DNA of 64,000 nt from Phylloscopus collybita (lineage: Eukaryota > Chordata > Aves > Passeriformes > Phylloscopidae), in the NCBI GenBank assembly GCA_027886175.1, contig JAJNNQ010000009.1:25967501-26031500 (forward strand), in the 5' to 3' direction. Under the pieces are notes generated by a model. It searched no databases, was not told the origin of the DNA, and was given only the letters and a program-made list of their open reading frames with translations. A program made the position numbers and the translations under genes. Shown here piece by piece: positions 52,009-60,346 of this stretch (position 1 is its first letter; the number at the start of each line of letters is the position of its first letter).

Positions 52009-55000
52009 AGATGTATTTTCTAACATTAAGGTGACTGGTTGACTTTCACTGACCAGCATTTCATAAACCATCTGAACAAAAAGTTAGTAAGTGATATGCA
52101 CTGTCTCCTTGTTAATTTTACATGTAAGCAAAAAGTGGAGCATACTTTTTACATAAATAGTCGACCATTCATTTAGGTATATTAAGAGGTCCCCACTCTA
52201 GCAAATACTTCTATGTACAAGAGATTGGACACATAGAATCAGTAATTATCATGGTCAGTGGTGATTGCTTATGTAAGCAGAGCTCAGCATTCACTTATAT
52301 GTTCATAGAGGTATAAATTATCTTTCATTATTAGCTTGAAATACTTTTGCAGCATTAAGAGCATTAACAGTTTATATCTTGGAAGTAGAAAAAAAGTAAT
52401 CAGTTGAGTTCTTTATGAGAATGATGCACATTTCCATTTCCAACTGTGTTGAAACACAGAACTCCATTAAAGACATCACACCTACATCCCCATAAGAATC
52501 CAGTTCTCATCCTGATGAATAGGAGTACTGCATTCAGGTACCATGGGACCAACTCTTCACCTATGCAGCTATATTATTTTTCCCACAGAGTATTTAGTAC
52601 TCCCTTTGGCCTTCATGTTGTTTGTGATACTGTCTGAAAAAACAAATGTTATTAAGCAGCACTGCTTCATTTGTCAGACCTTTCAGAACTTTTGTATCAT
52701 TAATATCTCCTTTCTTGCCCTTTATTGCTTATGAACAGGTGTGGTTAGGGAACAGAAAATGTTTCTATCTCTGAACTAAAATATAAGAAAATACTATGTA
52801 AACAGTAGTTGTTGGCTGCTACAGTTTATAGACAAGTGATAAAGTTTTCAAAATTCATAGTATTATGAGAATTATTTTCACCAGCTTCTAGCTAAGTGTA
52901 AGCACATTCAGTGCACTACTTAAAGGCACATTAGTACTTAGAGTCATAGTGCCATGGGGTGGAGTGTACTTGAGGGGTTTGGAACAGCTCACAAAAGATA
53001 AGAGCTGGACTTGTGATAGCAGTATACTATGGTAGAAACAGAGGATAAGTGGCAGCTGTGTTGAACAGAAGCTGAAGAGGAACAATGTTAATGATAAGAA
53101 GCATAGTGTTTCTGCCCTGTGCCAGTCTGCTGAGTTAGCTGGCTGTTCATCCCATAGTAAATAAAACCATAAGAAGCTCCACTCAGAGAAGCTTCTGGTC
53201 AGAATGTCCTGCAGGAGAAAATTAGTTTTCTCCTTTGGCAGCCAAGAGAATTCAGGAAGGCTGGCTGTGGACTTAACCAGGTACAGACCTGGAGCTGAGT
53301 GATGTCAGAGGCTGGTTCATGTCCTCTCTCAGCACCTGCCATCTCTAAAATGGGATAGCTGTGCAAGGGTCCTGTGCTGTATTGTGGTTTGTACTTTGCT
53401 TTTATCTCTCGTGTGAACTCCCACCTTTGAAAACATTTGTGTCAATGTACTTCAGATTCAAAACTGAAACAACATCAAGTAAGTGAGAATATGTTTGAAA
53501 ACCTGCAAGATGTACGGCCTTCTACTTTTTAAATGATATCCCATTGCGCGTATGTAGGAAAGCCCATACCTTTGATGGGTAAATACTTTAATATTTAGAA
53601 GTTAGATATTTATTCTAGGCACATATATGGCAAATTACATTGGTTCTAACACAGTAAATATTACTGTACAGTAAGACAGCTGTGAGGGCAGTTTATGTGG
53701 GTAACACAAATCTTTTGGCATTTGTAAGGACTTAGGTCTTAAATTTGCCACCTAAATACCGTTAGAGAGAAGGATTGTCATTTTAGTGATTGTTTGCACA
53801 ATACAGTTGTTCCTTTGAGAAGGTCTTTGGGATAATCCAGTGCAAGTAGGTGTGTTGTGACATTTCATTATTAGCTACAAGAAGTATTTGCCCAACATCC
53901 AGGTCCCGCAAAACCATCTTATATAGAAAGTATAATTCATGCTACTGCTATACATTGTCTTGTTTAAAGTGTGTATTGATTGTTGAGGTCACAAAGTTTT
54001 TCACAATATTTACAAATTTTTTTTGCTTAATAGGCGCAAGGAAATGTTTTCTGGTTGGAAAAGCTTTCATCATTCATCTTGTAATTGTAACAAACATAAC
54101 ATTAGGGTAATAAACTCTAAAAATGAGCACTTTCAGAGCATTCTTTTGAAATAAAGTACATGTATACTGAATTCTTGCCCAGTAATTGTCTGTATCATTT
54201 TAGAAAATGATGATAGCTAAAAAGTTACTATAACATTCAACTGTATTTAATGGACTTTCACTGGTACTTTATATATTTTTATTCTTGTACTATATAAACA
54301 GGTAATGAACTATATTGGAAGACACAAACCTGTATTTTATGTGGAAGAATATGCAATTAAAATCTCTGGCATTTCTTCTGTCTGATAATGTAGTATTTCA
54401 TTCTTAACTGAGCAGTCAGACTGAGCAAAAAGAATGGAAAAAACAGGGACATTGCCCATGTCAATTATTTCAGTTACTATCAAAAGAAAGAGTACTTTAA
54501 AAGATCTTTGTGGACCTAATCTAGGGACTCCTTACTTTCACACAGTTCTCTGTAAGATCTCAACTACCAAGACACTGTGGTTGCTTGATTGTGCTACGGG
54601 AAGCCTGAGGGACACTGTCACTTTGTGGTGAGCATAGCACAGCTGCAGCACAGGACACAGAGGATATGCTAAATTATGAATGGAAAAGACCCAACAGGCT
54701 AAATAGCCCATCTTTCAGTTAATGTGGAATTATTTCCTACATCACATTTCCTGACCTTGGATAAATGGAATGTAGTTTGAAATAAAGTATCTGGGGATTC
54801 ATCTAGATCTCCTGGAGGGATTCTACAAAATTTGAGTAGGAAGAAACTTACAGGAGTAAAGGATTAACACAAATGCACCTGTAGCATTCCTATAAAAGTT
54901 TTCAACTACGTGATGGAAAGCAGATTTTCTTCAGAAGCCAGGAATAGCTATTAGCCAAGTCTGTTCCAGGGCAAAGAAAATACATGCCTGAAAATGAAGA

Positions 55001-56634
55001 AGAGTGATCATAAGCAAACAGAAATTCATGCTCACGTCACAGGCAGAAAGGCAACAGAGGCTGTCATAAAAGACAGGTGATATTTTTAATATAGGTATAT
55101 TTTTAAACACTTAAACCAACATCAGAATTAAGAATACAGGGAAACCTATGGCAATAGAATTTATTTAAATTTTATTTAGTTAAACCAGAAATACTTCTCT
55201 CCTGTGAGTTTATATTTCATGGATAACTAATCTTTTCTTGCACCCTAAATTAAGCAAATACAGATCAGTGATGAATTTTTTTAAAAAGTTTTGAAGTGAA
55301 ACAGATCAGGGAGCCTGTTCTGGACTGTGCCATCTAGGTTATTTCTCATATTTCTCCTTTGTGTTTTGGAGTCATATGTATACTAATGTACCTCTTCACA
55401 ACACAAGCCTATATTGCTTTCGCTGTTATCTACTTATTTCCCAATACTTTCAGTCACTTTCAGCATATTAATCTTTTTCTAGTAAAGTGATTGTTTGTAT
55501 TACGTAATTTTTAGTATGTAATTTAAAAATATTTTGTCATGACTTAAAGTCAGTATTGGAAGATCAAACACCCTTTCTAAAGAGCATCTGTGGAAAGCTG
55601 AAGTAGCAGGGGAAGGATGTCACTGTGCATCTTGGTAGATGATCTCACATCAGTCTTAATGTGTAAACACACTTAAGAAGTAAAAAGTGCATTTCGGTGT
55701 GGTTTCTTTTTTCTTTTAGCATAATTAAAGCTAAAAGATAGGAAACTAGAGGGTTTTTCCTAATAACAACAGCTTTATGAAATCTTGTCCAGTATTTTAT
55801 GGCTCTCTTGTCCAGTCTTTATAGATCTAGACAGAGACAGTTACATTTTGTGGCTGAATTGAGAAATTACCAAACTGTAACTTCTATTTTAACCATGGCC
55901 CTCATGAATGATATATTATAGAATTATACAGCACGTTGTTTTGTAAGTCAGAAAATAAAAGTACATTCGGCAGGACTTAATTGGTCAGTCATGTTTAATT
56001 ACAGAACATTCTGGGAAGGGACACACAAGGATTATCAAATCCAGCTCTTAAGTGGATTGCCCATGTGGGGCTCAAACCCACAACATTGGTGATGTTAGCA
56101 CTATACTGTAATCAACTGAGCTCATCCCAATTAATACTTTTGATCAAGTGGAAGTATGATACAGGAATTACAGAATCACAGTACTACATGTTGAAAATCC
56201 ACATACTGATAACTTAGAACAATCCCTTGGAAAGGATGTTTTCTATTGTTCTTTATTGTTCATGGCCTTGCAAATACATTTTATCAGCTACACATTAAAG
56301 TGAATAAATCACATACAATTCAAGTAATCTGGAATGATTCCAGTCTATCCTTAACTCTGCACTCCATATGTTAACAATGCTAAAAATTAGGTAACGTGCA
56401 TTGATCATGTGGAGAACCTCTGTCACAGTGAAGGTAGTTCCAGTTTTCACAGAACTCATCAGTGGCTATACAAGTAGCTGTAGCCAATTTGGACATCAAT
56501 TCTCATGCTTAGATGACAAATCCTAAATCTAGCCCCAGCATAATTTTCCCATCTGGATTATCACTGACATCAAAGGCTGCCAATTAGTCTGGATTCTTCT
56601 ACCTAGGAACAAAGCAAAAATCTGAATGCTGTTC
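52009..56634 (+). other. EXOC1L 3' flank and intergenic spacer
   Basis: Starts with the presumed 3' untranslated region of EXOC1L. AATAAA hexamers occur at 53160-53165 and near 54109 and 54149. A MIR-like stretch at about 53265-53360 and a SINE at 56.0 kb are the only repeats suggested. No other gene was seen. Confidence 0.6.
56001..56130 (-). mobile_element. tRNA-Ile-derived SINE with CR1-like tail (TguSINE1 type)
   Basis: On the complement: GGGATGAGCTCAGTTGATTA, AGTGCTAACATCACC, TGTGGGTTTGAGCCCCACAT, then AAGAGCTGGATTTGATAATC and a CCAGAATGTTCTGT end. It has the same layout as the copy at 27.7 kb, independently diverged. Confidence 0.85.
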
Positions 56635-57198
56635 ACAGATTATGAATATGAGCTGAATGTGAGCCAGCTGTGCCCAGGTGGCCAAGAAGGCCAGTGACAT
56701 CCTGCCCTGTATCAGCAATAGTGTGGCCAGCAGGACCAGGGCAGTGATTGTCCCCTCGTACTGGACACCAGTGAGGCCTCACTTCCAGTGTTGTGTTCAG
56801 TTTTGGGCCCCTCACTTTCAAAGGGAGATTGAGGTGCTGGAGTGAGTCCAGTGAAGGGCTCATGAAGGGTCAAGAAAAGATGTCCTGTGGGGAACAGCTG
56901 GGGGAGCTGGGCTTGTTTACCCTGAGGAAGGCTCAAGAGGGACCCCCTTGCCCAGTACAACTTCCCTGAAAGGAGGCTGCAGTGGGGAGGGGTTCAGTCT
57001 CCTGCTGTGACAGGACAAGAGGAGATGACCTAAAGCTGAGACATGGGAGATTCAGATTAGATATCAGAATATCTTTTTCACTGTTAGTGTTGTCAGGCAT
57101 TGGAATGGATTGCCTGGGATGGTGGAGTCACCATCCTGGAGGTGATCAGAAGGTGTCTGGATCTGGTACTGGTGGTAAGTTTTAGTGGCTTAGGGGTT
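56635..57198 (+). mobile_element. CR1 LINE, upstream part (split by an LTR)
   Basis: Starts around AGCTGAATGTGAGCCAGCTG and passes CCCAGGTGGCCAAGAAGG, GGCCTCACTTCCAGTGTTGT and CATTGGAATGGATTGCCTGG. It stops abruptly at the LTR, and its tail resumes at 57742. Confidence 0.92.
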
Positions 57199-57741
57199 TG
57201 TGAAAAACGACGTTTCACCTTTTTATATTAATTTATAAGTTTAATAAAAATAAAATAAAATAGAATAGAAATAGACAATAAAAGAGACAAATAAGCTAGC
57301 TCTCAGCTGAGGGTGTAGAGCAACACACACCACCCATTCTAAATTCTTTCGTATTTAAAAGTCTTGGTGTTACATATTTAAATAAGCTAATACATGATTC
57401 AAATATTCATTTTGGTTTCAAGTCTCCCCTTAATTATACAGTTTATCTATGGGGCCCCGCTGAGTCTAGATAGAGGTGGTAAATCTCTCTTCTTCAACAA
57501 GGCTCAATTGTTCCTTATCTTCAGGAATTCCAGATGGCCCTCCTGTCTTCTATCTATTTGAGGAATTAAAAAAAACCAAAACAATCCCATCTCTACTTTA
57601 TTACAATCTAAGAATATTTATCTATCACATTTTTCAAATTCTATTAATAAAAGGACATGCAATATAACCTTCCCATATTATTCATAAAGCAATCTGCTTG
57701 TTATATGCGAAAAGCCAACTCTAAAATATGCATTTATAACA
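57199..57741. mobile_element. Solo LTR of an endogenous retrovirus, inserted in a CR1
   Basis: 543 bases beginning TGTGAAAAACG and ending TTTATAACA (TG..CA termini), flanked by perfect 5-bp direct repeats GGGTT (57194-57198 and 57742-57746). It interrupts an otherwise continuous CR1. No internal retroviral sequence remains, so it is a solo LTR left by recombination. A 5-bp duplication fits an ERVL-type or similar integrase. The complementary strand shows a TATTTAAATA-like box upstream of an A/T-rich segment that could hold the poly(A) signal, so minus orientation is more likely but not certain. Confidence 0.88.
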
Positions 57742-57795
57742 GGGTTGCAGGTGCAACCTGCAAAGATCTCTTCCAACCTTGCTGATTCTGTGGCG
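57742..57795 (+). mobile_element. CR1 LINE, 3' tail after the LTR insertion
   Basis: GATCTCTTCCAACCTTGCTG followed by GATTCTGTGGCGTG continues the CR1 that stops at 57198. It begins with the second copy of the GGGTT target duplication. Confidence 0.85.
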
Positions 57796-57976
57796 TGACA
57801 TTAGTCCTGATACTGTGGCCAAACGGAATTGCTGCATGAAGTCAGAGCTGGACATGGTAATTCAAATTTGAGATTGTGTGACACTGTATGCATCTTTCAA
57901 CACCAGGCTTACCTGCATTTCTTTTGTGGACTCATTTGTCCCCTAACAGACCTAACCCCCCTCAGTGCCTCTGCCG

Positions 57977-58003
57977 TGACGTCACTCGAGAACGATGACG
58001 TCA
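57977..58003. promoter_or_regulatory. Paired CRE palindromes
   Basis: Two perfect TGACGTCA sites at 57977-57984 and 57996-58003, 19 bp apart (close to two helical turns), at the upstream edge of the EXOC1 CpG island. TGACGTCA is the full CREB/ATF site; binding here is inferred. Confidence 0.8.
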
Positions 58004-58051
58004 CTTTCGGTTCGGCCGCTTTGCCCCGGGCCCGCCGCGCCCCGTTCCTCC

Positions 58052-58068
58052 CCGCCAGGGGGCGCTGC
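58052..58068 (+). promoter_or_regulatory. CTCF-like binding site
   Basis: CCGCCAGGGGGCGCTGC matches the CTCF core (CCASYAGRKGGCRS type) with only a common A-to-G change at the third core base. It lies in the EXOC1 promoter, between the CRE pair and the E-box. Confidence 0.7.
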
Positions 58069-58101
58069 GCGGACAGCCGGGCCCGAGCCGCGCGCCGCCG
58101 T

Positions 58102-58115
58102 CACGTGGGCGGAAG
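58102..58115 (+). promoter_or_regulatory. E-box next to an ETS-like site
   Basis: CACGTG (58102-58107) followed at once by GGCGGAAGCGG, which contains a GGAA ETS core. Both are common in housekeeping CpG-island promoters and probably lie close to the EXOC1 transcription start. Confidence 0.55.
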
Positions 58116-58140
58116 CGGCCGTGCGAGGACTTGCGCCCTG

Positions 58141-58272
58141 CCCGGCGCTTCGCTGCCCGGCGCTTCCCTTCCCGGCGCTTCGCTGCCCGGCGCTTCCCTT
58201 CCCGGCGCTTCCCGGCCGGGTCCCGGCGCTTCCCGGCCCTGTCCCGGCGCTTCCCGGTCCTGTCCCGGCGCT
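58141..58272 (+). repeat. GC-rich minisatellite in the EXOC1 leader (15-bp then 21-bp units)
   Basis: Each unit begins CCCGGCGCTTC. Four 15-bp units (58141, 58156, 58171, 58186) alternate as two identical 30-bp pairs. Three 21-bp units follow (58201, 58222, 58243), then a partial unit that runs into the likely donor at 58275. All units are multiples of three, which is why long apparent reading frames cross the array; no protein is proposed. Confidence 0.9.
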
Positions 58273-58275
58273 GCG

Positions 58276-60212
58276 GTGAGAGCGAGACGGCCCCGGCATC
58301 CTCCGCTCCTTCCCCCGTCCGGGTGTGGGGGCTGGCGCGGTGCTCCGTGGTCCGGCTTGGCTGTGGCCGTGCCGCCGGGTTCGGGGCGGGGCGGCGGCGG
58401 GAGCGGGTCGGGCGCCGCTTGTGCGGGACTCGCAGGTGGGAGGCGGTGAAGCGGTTGTCATACGGGCCCTCGGGAGGCTGCCGCTGCTCCAGGTAGCTCT
58501 TCTGAGTTTTTCTGTTACATTATTGGTCTTTAGGTTGATTGCCGGGGATGTTGTGGTTGGGCTGCGCCCTTGTGTTACGTTCTGACCCGGTAGGATGCGG
58601 GAGTAGTAAAACAGTCTTTTCCTGTTTGCGTCCTGAGAGAGGCCAAGCCGTGCTGAGCAGCCTTGTCACATTGCTGTGCTGCATCTGGCGTGTGTTTCCT
58701 GCACAGGCCGCGTCTGTGATGTGATGTCTCTGACAGATTTTACGTAGCCTTTGTCTAGAACATTACAGGGGAGAACGCAGCGATGTCTAAAGGGATTATT
58801 CTGAGTGTGGTATGATCTCTGCTTTCTTGAAGCTCTTTTTCTGAGGAAGGAACTTTATTTCCAGCTCCTTAGGCTAAATTCTGTGTTGCTTTGAGACAGC
58901 AGGGTTCAAGTGTGAAAAGCTTAGTTTTGTGCTTGGTCCTGGCACAGTGTGAGGGTTTTGGTGGCTGTGACTAAAGGGACTGAGTTTGTAAGTCGGAAGC
59001 TGAACTGTAGGTGAGAGCCAGTCTTGGATTTATCATGCTGTGCTTTATGGGAAAGGTGTATTCTGCCTAACCTGGACAACTTGTGTTAGCCCTGAAATGG
59101 GAGAGGTAGCAATTTGTAGCAGTTTGATCGTGACTTAGAGCAGAAAATAAAATCCTACATAAGGAAGGAAGGAGGCATCTGAATCTGAAATGCAACAGGT
59201 TTATTGGTATTTTGAGTATTCATCTTATGCATCTGTTGAAGAGTGGCAGGAATGGTAACCTGGTACAATGTGGGAAACAAAAGGTGGGCTCAGTATTTGA
59301 TGAAAAATAGGAAAATTATTAGCAGCTATGGAGTGGTACATTGGTATATAGGGTGTCATATAAAAAGTGTGCCCTGAGCTCTGTGCAGTTGACAATACTG
59401 GTTTCACTTTGGCATGGTGGCCCTTGTTTTCACAAAGTCCTTGAGTTGTTAGTCTTTAAAATTGCTGTAGTGCCCAAGATTTTGTCTTTCTGTGAGTTTA
59501 TCAGAGAAAGCAACTCAGGCATTTTCAAGAGAACAAGCCAACCTGAAAATTAACTCCATATATTGTATCAGCATCAAGCAGTGTAGCATGTCATGTGTAC
59601 TTATCTGCTTTTAATGCAATGTAGAACTTCAAGGCAAAGATAATATTGAAACTTCTGTATTTAAATAAAAACACTGGAATGTGATGTCTAATGTGTTTCT
59701 CCATTCAGTCTAGATAAAATCTCTATGTAGTGTGAGGAACTGTTCTGAATCAAGCTGAATATTGCTAATTCCTTAATTTTCTGGAGCTTGGTGGGGTTTT
59801 TGGTTTTGTTTTGTTTGTTGTTTCTTTGCTTTCTTATGTGATCGAATTCTACAAGCTTGAGCTTGTATGGTCTTTTTTCTTGATTCCAGTTTCAACTTTT
59901 TTGTTAATGCCTTGTGTTTTCCTGTACTAAAAGAAGCTTTTTGTACTCCATTAAATTAAGCTGAAGGATCATCCAGGTGTAAATAAATTACAGTTTTCTA
60001 ATTGAAATAAGTGAGTAAGCTTCTTTTTGATTTTTTCCTAAAGTGGTCTGGTCTTCTATGCAAGTCATGCCTGTCTATATTACGAGTCATTAAGTTACCT
60101 GTAAAATTGAATTTTAAAATCGTGCAGTTACTGTAAGTACATGACTGGTTCTTTTTTTGTGTATGTCTGTTAAATGTGCTCGAGTTTATTTTTACCTCCT
60201 AAAATCTTTCAG
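58276..60212 (+). other. EXOC1: EXOC1 leader intron (first donor assumed)
   Basis: The interval between the likely first-exon donor and the acceptor CTTTCAG before the start-codon exon. The first 200 bases remain GC-rich and the rest is T-rich. No repeat family or additional exon was recognised. Confidence 0.6.
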
Positions 60213-60222
60213 CTGAGAGAAA

Positions 60223-60346
60223 ATGACTGCGATCAAGCATGCTTTGCAGAGGGATATTTTTACTCCCAATGATGAACGTTTATTGAGCATTGTGAACGTG
60301 TGCAAAGCAGGCAAAAAGAAGAGGAACTGCTTTTTGTGTGCCACAG
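60223..60346 (+). CDS. EXOC1: EXOC1 coding exon 1 (second exon of the transcript)
   Basis: The exon begins at 60213 after CTTTCAG; 10 untranslated bases precede the ATG at 60223. It encodes residues 1-41 plus one base of codon 42 (phase 1), ending NCFLCAT before the donor CAG|GTACAT. Its phase and end position correspond to exon 1 of EXOC1L (CAA + split Val). Confidence 0.96.

Larger units (their letters stand above)
57968..58475 (+). promoter_or_regulatory. EXOC1: CpG island, promoter and non-coding first exon region of EXOC1
   Basis: A sharp GC- and CpG-rich block in AT-rich surroundings, about 2 kb before the EXOC1 start codon. In order it holds two TGACGTCA palindromes, a CTCF-like site, a CACGTG E-box, an ETS-like GCGGAAGCGG, and a GC-rich tandem repeat. 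Possible first-exon donors follow: GCG|GTGAGA (exon end 58275), CAG|GTGGGA (58435) and CAG|GTAGCT (58492). No ATG is seen between about 58005 and 58275, so a leader ending at the first donor would lack upstream starts. The exact start site and the donor used cannot be fixed from sequence alone. Confidence 0.82.

Noticed and set aside
57829..58449. Open frame of 206 codons with LPGAS repeats across the EXOC1 CpG island
   Set aside because: It comes from the 15/21-bp minisatellite, whose units are multiples of three, in DNA lacking stop codons. It overlaps the promoter, and frames on the other strand are equally open.
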